DNA of 64,000 nt, from the NCBI GenBank assembly GCA_002150815.3, contig NDFF03000029.1, forward strand, positions 434,001 through 498,000, given 5' to 3'. Origin of the DNA: Grammothele lineata. Taxonomy: Eukaryota > Basidiomycota > Agaricomycetes > Polyporales > Polyporaceae. The notes under the pieces are model-generated. The model was not told the origin of the DNA. It searched no databases and saw nothing but the letters and a program-made list of their open reading frames with translations. Each line of letters begins with the position of its first letter. Position 1 is the stretch's first letter. Made by a program: the position numbers and the translations under genes. Positions 1 to 9,805 of this stretch are shown here, piece after piece.

Positions 1-888
1 CGAAGTGCCGGCGCCCTGGCTGAAAGGACGTGGTGTTAGGCGCGAACTGCGAATGAAGAGGCGAGGCTTACGCGCCTTGTTGAATACGGTTCAGTATAGG
101 TCGAGTAGGCACAGCCCATTGCCATTACCAAACTCCTCAATCTACAACAGATCGCGGGGATAATGTTTACGAATGAGCTGCACAAGACCGACGTCAAACG
201 TTATCAGCAAGTCCCCTCTCGGTGAAAAGACAGAGACCGACCGGTGGATCTATCGTGAGCCTTTCCTCATATCCGTGTGTTGAACAAGTTCTGTACACTC
301 GCTGTACTCTATCTTGGGTGTAGTGATCCCAATACCCTGGATATACGGGAGGATAGGTTGGTATATGCGTTTTGCCAAGAGGAAACTGGATACATACGAC
401 CTCTCCCTCGTCTCCAGTGCCGGGAATAGCTTCTAGATTCGAGACTACAAACGGCTGATTGCCGCGACCCTTCATCGTCCCGAGAAATCTTCCTCCATCT
501 TGCTTCTGTCGTGGACGTAAGGTAACGCCCCTCGAACCATCGAAACAAAACGCGCCTTGGAGGCCCTTCTCTTCAGGGATACCCGCGGGTGAAACTAATT
601 TCACTACTCACCTCCGCGAGGGCGTATATGATGGTAGTCAGCTCCTTTAGATGCTGGTTGAGAAGACCGTAGGAGAGGGCCCAGTTCGTGTCCTTGAGGC
701 GAGTGTTCATGCGGATGGATTCCTCGTTGTAGTCGTACACGAGCCACCGTTGCCCTTCGAGTGTATTCACATAGCGTAGAGGCACACCATCGAGTTCAAA
801 CGCCCTGCGCTCTGAAGGGTTTCAAGCGGGATTGGATGGGGTCGCCGCGGAAGGGAATGCGTAGAACGCGGTCAGAGACTGTAGTCAC
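1..888 (-). pseudogene. Decayed NAD-malic enzyme copy (5' half in window)
   Basis: Read on the minus strand, this stretch follows the exon order of the intact malic enzyme at 7233-9450: the N-terminal exon (about 630-888), the GDQG-type exon (about 330-600), and the exon beginning QLIRKHYP (about 70-180). It runs off the left edge near the QGTGA-type junction. It is dead by several independent lesions. The start codon position reads GTG (888-886). About 17 nt are missing from the first exon where the intact gene encodes NKGTAF. In the QLIRKHYP exon there are in-frame stops at 144-142 (TAG) and 93-91 (TGA). The GIGDQGVG motif has become GTGDEGEV. The first intact copy lies 7 kb away in the same orientation, so this is a decayed tandem duplicate. 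Confidence 0.88.
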
Positions 889-1217
889 CAGAGGCCTAGG
901 GACACCGAGGACGAGAGGAGGCGGTATTTAGGTGCAGCTGAGCACATAGCGGCGTGCAGAAGGATGGTAGAGAAGGGCAGCGATTGCGCGAAGCTGGCTG
1001 GAGATTACACGGCGGCGGCGACGAGATCGGAGGAGGAGGAATAGGAGGAGGTTAACCGTTCGGACGCAGGAAGGTCCGGGTCGCGAGCGCCTATTCATCA
1101 CGCGTCCTGTGGCGGAGGCTCCTCCGGTTCCGACTTCCTCTCGTACAAACACATATCCTGGACCTGTTATTGCCATTCGTTCTTACACGCTCTCTTCGGG
1201 GCTCTTTCCCTCGTACG
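889..1217. promoter_or_regulatory. Head-to-head intergenic region, malic pseudogene / HNH copy 1
   Basis: Gene-free spacer between the dead malic enzyme start and the HNH copy 1 start. Around 975-1030 it resembles the upstream region of the intact malic enzyme (about 9565-9640), so the duplication included promoter DNA. The last 60 bases (about 1160-1217) match the leader of HNH copy 2, whose leader is split by a mobile element. No TATA box is obvious for HNH copy 1. Confidence 0.5.
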
Positions 1218-2712
1218 ATGGCCGACTTTCCTGTTTACCATGTCATTCTTTCCAGCGACAGCCCTCTTGGCGACGGCCAACGCTTTCCTCTCGAGCCTCA
1301 ATTCGCCGCCAAAGTCACTATCAAAGCCATGTACCCCCTTGAGCTGGATGGCGACGGCATGCCGCCTCTCGAAGACCCCGAAAAGTGGAGCTGGTCTCCT
1401 GTCCTGGAAATTCCTCTGGACTTCCTCTTGCAGATATCTTTCCGCAAACACATTACTCCTTACCTCTACAAGTGGCTGAGGTACATAACCGCCGTCGTCC
1501 TCGGTGCCGAAGGAGGCCTTTCTACTACAGCCGACTCCCCCAACATCGGTGTTGACTACGAGACTACGTCCTTTCCTTCAGACTCTGTGACGCTCTACTA
1601 CCATGTCGATGAAGATAAGAAGACACGTATGTTCCCCCTTGACCCCCACTTTTTGACGGCGCGCAGTGATGGAAGCAGCGACGCGGGGTCTGAAGAGCGC
1701 GAAGCCTCTTTCTGGAGAACCCTTGAGGCTCGGGATGGCCCGCGATGCATCGTTACTCGCGCACCTCTCCCCGATGCTGCCCATCTCATCCCACAGGCCA
1801 GCGGTGACGAGGTGACTGACGAATCCACCTGTGTATCTGTAGCTTCACGCTGAATAGCTGCTTCCCTCAGTACCTCCGTACATTCATCGCTCGTCGTCGC
1901 ACTGCCCAAACACCGGAAGACATCGATAGCCTCGAGGATGTCAGGAATGAGATCCTTATCTCCAAACAATTGCACGCCGACTTCGGCATTCGCGTCGCGA
2001 TCTTGAAGGTATGTCGCGTCTCAGACCCGCATTCGCAAATCGTATCTTTTCAGCTGACCACGACGTCTTGAAGACCCCCAATTTTGCCATGACCTCACGC
2101 GATATCATCCTCTCGCCAGACGACCCGCAGCCTGAGGAAGACACTCGGAGATGGAGCGTACACGTCTTCCTTCCGGATGAATTCGATCGACGTCTGTACT
2201 TGAACCAAAAGCAGAACGGATGCCCGATCAAGACGCCAACTCTCGCAGAAGACCCCCGTATGGAGTCGCGGTGGCCTCCGGATATCTTCTTCGACGCCGT
2301 CTACGCGTCGATGATCCTCAAAAACTTTGCTGCTCCTGAATATTCCCAGATCTCCCGCGTATGGGTTGAACGAGGCTTCGGTGCATTGGCTCATGCTCAA
2401 CGGCAGCGAGCGCAGTCTGTTCTACTAGGCGACTCGCACGACCATGGCTCTCCTAGCTTCTCGGGCATCCGTGACGGACCGGCTCCTGGCGACACCCCTG
2501 GCCCTCTAGAGGACTCCGGATCGGACACAAGGGTCCCCAATTTCTTGGCCTTTTCACCCTACACGAGGCTCATCTCGGAAGAACGTATCGCTGAGATCAA
2601 CAGGAACATCCTGGCGAAACACAAAGCGGCCGTAGCGGAGGCGGAAGCTGCAGAACGTCGCGATCTCGACGAGAAGGTCAAGCAGTGGATGGAAGATAGC
2701 TCTTGCTCATGA
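1218..2712 (+). CDS. HNH nuclease domain protein, copy 1
   Basis: Three exons inferred: 1218-1811, 1871-2008 and 2074-2712, giving about 456 residues. The introns are 59 and 65 nt and both are phase 0. The ATG at 1218 encodes MADFPVY and aligns with the start of the paralogue at 5377. The HNH core is split by intron 1: RCIVT then DAAHLIP near residue 186 in exon 1, and an N-x-IL...LH segment in exon 2. This matches the HNH_2-type family common in agaricomycetes; its cellular role is unknown. Compared with copy 2, two residues are missing between CIVT and AAH. The acidic C-terminal tail (AEINRN onward) looks helical, probably coiled coil. Boundaries rest on phase and paralogue agreement; nuclease activity is inferred only from motifs. 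Confidence 0.82.
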
Positions 2713-2840
2713 CGGGCGCGCTCGGGGGCCTCTACTAGCACTCGTACATGGCTAGCGCCAATGCATCTCTTGTCACCCGTCGGCCAACGTCAGCCCCAAA
2801 ACACAAGTCCAAGAACACTCATTCCTGAACACCCCTCGGA

Positions 2841-3110
2841 TTATGCTACTTCCCGTCTCTCACTCAGCCTGGCGATATCCACGGAGACGCTCTCGAGAAC
2901 CCCTTCCTCCACCACGTACTCGCTCACGGCGGCGCCCGTGTCCGCCATCCCCAGCCCCGTCGACCGGCACCTCAAAGCATCGTCTGCGATGCACGTGAAG
3001 GACGTGTTCGTATGTGCGCCCGGGGATTTGCCCGAGAGGTTGGTGGAGGTGGCGGGTGTGGCGGGCGAGGAGGGCGCCGGCGGAATTGGTGAATCCGAGC
3101 GTAGCGTACA
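2841..3110 (-). pseudogene. Relic of an ABCA transporter C-terminus
   Basis: The minus-strand reading includes SEYVVEEGVLESV, matching GEYAVEEASLESV at the C-terminus of the ABCA transporter at 14643-20580. Upstream, IADDALRCR parallels MADDVATRF there. The nucleotide strings between the two loci also align piecewise (about 2880-2990 against about 14725-14865). Nothing else of the transporter (no Walker motifs, no membrane segments) is visible here, so this is a fragment. It lies just past the 3' end of HNH copy 1. The homology is short and degraded, hence moderate confidence. Confidence 0.45.
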
Positions 3111-3435
3111 AAAGTGACAGTCAGTCAGGACTCGCTGGATTCGAACGTGAGGAGGGCCGTTCCGAGCACGCGTTTCGAGAGCAGGCTGGCCTACTCGTCC
3201 CATAGTCACTGTACCACCGTATCATAGTCATTCATGTACGATGGTAACAGGGCGTACGAAAGGATTTTTACCTTTCCTTAGGGACGGCGCGCGCGTTGCC
3301 GCTTCAAGTCTGGAATCTGCGCTGCGTTCCCCCTTGGCGCGGTCCACTGCGATGCTACCATCTGCGAACACTGGATCTGCAACCTCGAACGTTCAATGTC
3401 ACCACTACGCGCGCTAGTCAATCTGTTGAAGAGCT

Positions 3436-3442
3436 TATATAA
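3436..3442 (+). promoter_or_regulatory. TATA box of HNH copy 2
   Basis: TATATAA lies 71 nt before the left end of the inserted element. Without the insertion it would sit roughly 107 nt upstream of the ATG now at 5377, a normal distance. The insertion therefore separates the promoter from its gene. Confidence 0.5.
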
Positions 3443-3507
3443 GCAGCGCCGTCCCTATCTCCTCCGCGCCTCTTCCTCTTCAAGTCGTTACTGCCATCTG
3501 TTCCGAG

Positions 3508-3512
3508 TCTTG
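3508..3512. repeat. Target-site duplication, left copy (TCTTG)
   Basis: The five bases TCTTG immediately before the left arm are repeated immediately after the right arm at 5341-5345. In HNH copy 1 the equivalent site (about 1181-1185, TCTTA) occurs once. Confidence 0.75.
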
Positions 3513-4045
3513 CCACCTGGGCGTCACCATTAACCCGACATTTTAGCTAAGGGTTGGGGACGCGAACACGTAGCTAATTAGCTAGGGATATCTATGCTCC
3601 CCCGACCCAACGATTCACTCAGCAAACAGCACTTGTCTCGGGCGCGACAAGTCCCCCAGCGCTTGGGAGCTCGCCTGTGGGAACGTCGCCGGGAGCCGGC
3701 ATCATCGGCGCCACACTGTTGCCGCCGTTGCGCCCCGCGCGCCCACTGGTCGGCGCTCATCGCGCCTGCACTCGTGCTCGCTGTCGGGCACGATGAGCTC
3801 GACTATCTCCTCCCCCTCATGTCCGCTCCGCGCGCTTTTTTGTACAGTAGTACATAATGATAAATAATGCTTATTCCACTAGTTATATGAATGATACAAT
3901 CCCTTGATCTAGTAGTATTGAGCATACTCTTCCGGGAGGACATGATGCCTCCGGATGCTGTATATCCGCCGTATCTTCACGTATTCCTTCGCTTCTTTTT
4001 TCAGTAGTCCATAATAGCTAGGGAATACATGTTCCGACAGCTCCG
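3513..4045 (+). repeat. Left inverted arm of the element
   Basis: 533 bp, pairing with 4808-5340; matching positions sum to 8853. Pairing stops after CTCCG at 4041-4045. The 87-codon reading frame at 3594-3857 is duplicated exactly in the other arm and is not evidence of a gene. Confidence 0.9.
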
Positions 4046-4807
4046 AGATTTCCACCATCACTGTGCAGTATTCACTGCCCTCCCCTCACCAGATGTTCCC
4101 TCCCTCTCTCAACCCAGTTCTAGGAAAGATACATGCGCGCATTTTGGTAGGTAGGGTGTCCTAAATGTACAGTATATACTTGGGTACTTTCATCTGCTGC
4201 TGGAGCTCTTCATGGATGCGCCCATACACATCTGTGTAAAAGTGATCCTGCTCACCTACATGTTGTTTATGTCTGTTGTACGCTACGAAAATTATGTCTG
4301 CGTAAAGCCCTGATCAAAGGCTTCAAAACGAGTCCAGAACCAGCCAGAACCATGATGATTTGAGGGAATTATGGGCGGAAGGGTGTCAAATGGGCCTGAT
4401 GGTACATGGAATGTAGAGCTGTGCACCGAATTTCGTGCACTTCTGTGTACATCAGGCCCTATTTACGACTGTTTCTACTGTTCCTCCACGAGTTTTCCCT
4501 CGTTTTACCTGGTTCTGGGCTTCATCGAAAGCTATGAACGAGCCGAATAAGCTCATGTTTTCTGATTTTTAAGCAGGTAGACCGATCTATTCAGGTACAC
4601 TGATTACTGCTCATGCTGTGATACTCAAGTACATGTATACCCTCTCTTCTGATAAGGCATACAATGGATGAGTTATGTACTAGTAATTCATGTAACCGTA
4701 ACTGAAAGATTTTACATCCCTCCGTTCAGTAGAATTTGTGTAACATGCTTGAAGATCAGTGGGTGACAATGCGGGAGTGGAGGCACAACCAGATCACACC
4801 ACACTTC

Positions 4808-5340
4808 CGGAGCTGTCGGAACATGTATTCCCTAGCTATTATGGACTACTGAAAAAAGAAGCGAAGGAATACGTGAAGATACGGCGGATATACAGCATCC
4901 GGAGGCATCATGTCCTCCCGGAAGAGTATGCTCAATACTACTAGATCAAGGGATTGTATCATTCATATAACTAGTGGAATAAGCATTATTTATCATTATG
5001 TACTACTGTACAAAAAAGCGCGCGGAGCGGACATGAGGGGGAGGAGATAGTCGAGCTCATCGTGCCCGACAGCGAGCACGAGTGCAGGCGCGATGAGCGC
5101 CGACCAGTGGGCGCGCGGGGCGCAACGGCGGCAACAGTGTGGCGCCGATGATGCCGGCTCCCGGCGACGTTCCCACAGGCGAGCTCCCAAGCGCTGGGGG
5201 ACTTGTCGCGCCCGAGACAAGTGCTGTTTGCTGAGTGAATCGTTGGGTCGGGGGAGCATAGATATCCCTAGCTAATTAGCTACGTGTTCGCGTCCCCAAC
5301 CCTTAGCTAAAATGTCGGGTTAATGGTGACGCCCAGGTGG
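4808..5340 (-). repeat. Right inverted arm of the element
   Basis: Reverse complement of 3513-4045. Its outer end is 36 nt from the ATG of HNH copy 2. Confidence 0.9.
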
Positions 5341-5345
5341 TCTTG
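5341..5345. repeat. Target-site duplication, right copy (TCTTG)
   Basis: Matches 3508-3512. The host leader resumes here and aligns with the HNH copy 1 leader up to the ATG. Confidence 0.75.
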
Positions 5346-5376
5346 CACACTCTCATTGTGTCGGTTATCTCTTTCG

Positions 5377-6853
5377 ATGGCTGACGTTCCTCAATGCGAA
5401 AATTCTCTCGGCAATAGTCAACGTTCTCCTCTCGAGTCTGAGTCCGCCGCCAAAGTCACCATCGAGGCCATGTACCCTCTTGAGCTAGACAACGACGGCA
5501 TGCCGCCTCTCGACGATCTCGAAAAGTGGCTCTGGTCCTCCGTCCTTGTTATTCCTCTTGACTTCCTCTTGCGAATATCCTTCAGCAAATACATGACACC
5601 TTGCTTGTACAAGTGGCTGAGGTACATCACCGGTGCTGTTCTTGGCGTCGAAGGAACACTTTCCACCAGCGAAGGCTTCCCCGACGTCGGGATCGACTAC
5701 GAGACCACGTCGTTCCCTTCCGACTCCATCACTCTCTACTATCATGTCAACGCAGACGAGAAGGCGCGCATGTTTCCCCTTGACCCCAACTTTTTCACAA
5801 AGCGCAGTTATGGAAGTAGCGATGTAGGATCTGAAGGGCGCAACCCCTCTTTCAGGAGAACCCTTGAGACTCGAGACAGCCATCGATGTATCGTCACTGA
5901 TTTGCCTGTGGAGTACTGCGATGCTGCCCACCTCATACCACACGCCAGAGGCGACGATGTAACTAATGGGTCTATTTGTCTATTGTGTCTTCGTACTAAA
6001 TACGCATCACTCCTAGTACCTCCGTAAGCTCATCGCCCGTCGTCGCACCGCAGATACGCCAGAGGGCATCAATAGCCTCGGGGATTGCAGGAATGGGATC
6101 TTTATTTCGAAGTTCTTGCATCTCAAGTTAGGCATTGACTTTGCGATCTTGAAGGTATGTCGCATCTCAGATTTGCGGGGAACAATTTGTACCTTTCCGA
6201 CTAACAGCGGTATCCCAAAGACCCCCAATTTCGCGATGACCTCGCGTGACATTGCCCCTTTGTTGTCAGAAGATCCTCAGCCTAAGGCGGAAACTCGGAG
6301 ATGGAGCGCACACGTCTTCCTTCCAGACGAGCGCACTCGACGCGCGACTTTGGCCCAACAGGAGAATGGATGCCCGGTCAGGACGCCGACACTCGCCGAA
6401 GACCCCCATACGGAGTCGCAGTGGCCTCCCGATATCTTCTTCGACGCCGTCTACGCGTCGATGGTCCTCAAACACTTCGCTGCCCCTGAATATTCGCAAA
6501 TCTCCCGCGTTTGGGTTGATCGAGGCTTCGGCGCGATGGCTGATGCTGAACGGCAGCAAGAACAACGACACAGCGGCGATTCTCCCGGCTCCTCGGACGT
6601 CTACGAGGACGGCCTGGGCCCTGGTGACACTCTTGACTCTCTAGAGCCTGAGGACTTCGGACCCGACACGGGCAGTCCCAATTTCTTGGCCCTTTCGCCC
6701 TACACGATGTTCATTTCGGACGAACGCATCGCAGAGATCAACAGGAACATCTTAGCGAAGCACAAAGCGGCCATGGAGGAGACGGAAGCTGCAAAACGTC
6801 GGGAGGCAGATGAGAACGTCAGGCGGTGGATGCAAGACAGTTCTAGCTCGTGA
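5377..6853 (+). CDS. HNH nuclease domain protein, copy 2
   Basis: Three exons inferred: 5377-5958, 6017-6154 and 6221-6853, giving about 450 residues. Exon 2 is 138 nt in both copies and the phases agree, so the reading frame is intact. The HNH core reads RCIVT, then YCDAAHLIP in exon 1 and NGIF...FLH in exon 2. The C-terminal half is highly similar to copy 1 (PPDIFFDAVYASM, AEINRNILAKHKAA) and ends in a probable coiled coil. It is a tandem duplicate of the gene at 1218-2712. Its leader has been split by the 1.83 kb element ending at 5340, which should place a long hairpin in any transcript started at the old TATA box. Expression is therefore uncertain although the coding region is undamaged. 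Confidence 0.82.
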
Positions 6854-7232
6854 CGGCTGTGTTTCGGGGTCTCTGTCCGCTCTCATGTATGGACGATGCC
6901 AGTGACGTCTGCTTGATTGATGACCTTTTCCCCTTATATCTCGCCAGAGCTCTGGCTCGGTCGAAGAAGCGAGTGGTGGTATAGGATGATCGGTGATTGG
7001 CAGACTGAGGTCTGAGCTATATGCGTCTCCCTCAAGCTCTTTGCTCGCATTCTAAGGGCCCTCTATACATCGAACGACTCGATTTTCGTGGTACCTTTCC
7101 GCTCTGGACCTCCGCTCTGGACAATGCGTATCCCTTTTTGGTCTCATAGCTGCTTTCTATTTCGTCTCGTCTTGCGTTGTCTGGAATTATTGCTCTACAA
7201 ACTCCGCATGCGTAATATACGAAACCCATCTC
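6854..7232. other. Convergent intergenic spacer
   Basis: Between the 3' ends of HNH copy 2 and the malic enzyme. It presumably holds both 3' UTRs; I see no gene or repeat in it. Confidence 0.5.
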
Positions 7233-9450
7233 TTAACTCTGCCCATGCGCCGGATCGTACACGAAATCCGCATACTCCGCGATCCACTGCCTCTCCCTAA
7301 TCCTATCCCGCACCTCCTCGCGATCCCAGTCCACGCCCGCGCTCCCCTCCGCGAGCGCCTGCTCGGCGACCGCGACGGCAACCTCGGTGTTCACCCCGCG
7401 CGCGTCGGCGAAGTCCGGGAGGAGCGCGGCGTCTGGGTCGGAGAGCGCGGGCGAGAGAGCGGCGAGGCGGCGCGCGCCGGCGATGATCATGGTGTCGGTG
7501 AGCTTGCGCGCTTTGGTGATCATGGCGCCGAAGCCGAGGCCAGGGTAGATGAGCGCGTCTGTGGAGGCGTGGGTTAGTCCCGCTATGCTGCTGCGGGTAG
7601 GCGAGATGAAGGGAGATGAAGGGAGATGAACAGTAGGGAGGCCGCGTGAACGCAGATATGAGGGGCCGAAACGAAGAGAAAGGGCGAAAACCATAATGAG
7701 ATGAGGGACACGCACTGTTACACTCCGCAACCTCGTACATCTTCCCGTTCGGCATCTTGCACGGCGGGAACGGGCTGCCCGTCGCCATCAGCGCCCTCCC
7801 GTCCGTCCACGCGTTCGCGTGCGCCGGGTCCACCTCCACCAGCCGCGTCGGGTTCGACAGCGGGAAGATGATCGGCCGTTCCGTGCCCTTACCCATCTCC
7901 CTCACCACCTCCTCCGAGAACGCCCCGGCGTGCGTCGAGCACCCGATCAGCACCGTCGGCCGGACCTTCTTCACCACCTCGAGCAGCCCGACCTCGCCCT
8001 CCGCGTTCGCGGGCACCCTGTCCCACTCCGCGTCCGGGCGTACGAACTCGCGGAGGGCGGGGCGGATCTTTTCGGGCCCGAGCGACTCTTTGACGAGCCC
8101 GTGCCGGTCGAGGAGGTAAAAGCGGCGGTTGGCGTCCGCGACGGAGAGGTTGTCGATCGCGGTGATGCCGTCGCGGATCTGTTTGGTGATCCCGAGTCCG
8201 GCGGTGCCGGCCCCGTAGACGACGATGCGCTGGTCCGCGAGCTTGCTCTTCGTGACACCGACGGCGGACATCAGTGCCGCGAGAGTCACGGCGCCAGTAC
8301 CCTGGCTGCGAAGACACGAACGTCAGGCCCGGGGATTCATTGTGGATGCGGGGATGAGGCTTACACGTCGTCGTTAAATACGGAATGCTGATCTCGGTAC
8401 AGGTCGAGCAAACGCTGCGCGTTGCTGACGCCGAAATCCTCGAAATGTAAGAGACTATGGGGGTAGTGCTTGCGGACTAGCTGCACAAATCTACCGCCAA
8501 GTATTAGCATAGTCTGTCCTTGACTATGTGCGGGACTAGAAACAGACCTATCCACAAATCTATCGTAGGCTTTCCCGCGTATCCGGGGGTTGGACCAGCC
8601 CTGCCGTTTTGCTAAGCCTATCATTCTGCAGTTCCATACATAGCTGCACACTCACAACGTAGAGATCGTCTTCTAATAATGTTTTGTTGTCGGTACCGAC
8701 GTCTAGGACAACGCTTAGCGTTTTGGACGGATCCATGCCTCCCAGGAGCCTGCAGATTGTTAGATCTTAAAGAAATCCCGGTCACGCTATAAACTCACGT
8801 ATATATCGCCGATTTGGCTGTAGTAATGCCAATACCCTGAATATATGGTGCAAAAGGTCGGTATATGCGCCGAGTCGAGAGAGAATTGGATACGCACGCC
8901 CACTCCCTGGTCTCCAATGCCAAGAATGGCTTCCGAATCCGAGACGACAAACAGCTGGATGTCACGGCCCTTCGTCATCTCGAGAAAATCTTCCTCCATC
9001 TTGTCCCTGTCTGGGAAAGTGAGGTAGAGCCCCTCGGATCGTCGGAATAGATGCGAGTAGTTTGCGATGGCTTCACCCTGCAAGTTCTTTCCTTCAGAAC
9101 TCTCCGCGCGTGTCAATGATCTCGCAACTGACCTGTGTGGGGGTGTAGATGATGGGAATGAGCTCCTTGAGGTGCCGGCTGAGGAGGCCGTAGTAGAGGA
9201 CCCAGTTCTGGTCCTTGAGGCTCTGGAGGAAGGTGTTCTTGCGGATGGGCTCCTCGCGTACGCTGAGCTGATCGTATGCGCGTCGACATTGCTCTTCGAG
9301 CGTGTTCACGCGATGCGGGAGCCTACCGGCAAGGCCGAACGCTCTGCGCTCTGAGGTGGTGAACGCGGTTCCCTTGTTAAAGCGGGGGTGGGTGAGGATG
9401 GAGTCGCCGCGAAGGGCGACGCGGAGAACGCGGTTGGTGGCTGTCGCCAT
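7233..9450 (-). CDS. MAE1: NAD-dependent malic enzyme, copy 2 (intact)
   Basis: Eight exons inferred on the minus strand: 9450-9133, 9077-8898, 8836-8799, 8749-8656, 8600-8548, 8490-8365, 8305-7716 and 7558-7233. They total 1725 nt (574 residues) with consistent phases. The product should convert malate to pyruvate and CO2 with NAD(P). Visible landmarks are the malic N-domain (NWVLYYGLLSRHLKELIPIIYTP, then GEAIANYSHLFRRSEG), ILGIGDQGVG, LDVGTDN, LLHFEDF, QGTGAVTLAAL, the nucleotide-binding YGAGTAGLGI and FPLSNPT. No presequence is evident, so location is uncertain. It lies head-to-head with the LysM gene and is the intact counterpart of the pseudogene at 1-888. Confidence 0.93.
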
Positions 9451-9805
9451 TAGAGAGGGGGTAAGGCGAGAGGAAGTGGTATCTGCGTGCAGCTAGGCAC
9501 ATCGTGATATATATATCTGGCGCGGAAACGCGCGGAGAGGAGTGGATGACGTTCGGAAAATCGGCGAAGGAGCGCAGTGATTGCACGAGGCGGGCTCGAG
9601 AACGTGGGACACGGCGGCGACGAGGCCGGCGGCGAGGCCGGAGACGGTCCAGCCATTTTCAGGCGCCCATCCACCATGCGGCCGGCCGACTCCTCCGGCT
9701 GGCCCGGCCGCGCCGCCGCAGCCCAGGGCGCTGCTCTAATGAAAGACGCTGTGTCGGCAGGGCAGCTCTTCCCTCACGACTACCACCACACACGCAACAC
9801 ACACC
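9451..9805. promoter_or_regulatory. Bidirectional promoter, malic enzyme / LysM gene
   Basis: 355 bp between divergent starts. A GATATATATATC tract at 9505-9516, about 60 nt upstream of the malic enzyme ATG, is a plausible TATA region for the minus-strand gene. The middle is very GC- and CpG-rich. Confidence 0.45.

Larger units (their letters stand above)
3513..5340. mobile_element. Non-autonomous DNA transposon with 533-bp terminal inverted repeats
   Basis: The two arms (3513-4045 and 4808-5340) are reverse complements with no mismatch in the stretches I compared. They start with CCACCTGG and enclose a 762-bp, more AT-rich loop. The element is flanked by TCTTG on both sides and interrupts the leader of HNH copy 2, 36 nt before its ATG. 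HNH copy 1 keeps the uninterrupted version. No transposase-like reading frame is present, so it must depend on an enzyme encoded elsewhere. The arms are GC-rich outside and AT-rich inside, and carry TAGCTAATTAGCTA near each end. A 5-bp duplication does not fit hAT, Mutator or Tc1/mariner; Transib (5 bp) or Ginger-like (4-6 bp) families are possible, but I cannot assign a superfamily. Confidence 0.85.

Noticed and set aside
3594..3857. 87-codon open frame in the left arm (and its exact copy at 4996-5259)
   Set aside because: Duplicated only because the arms are identical; the composition is not protein-like and no homologous pattern is visible.
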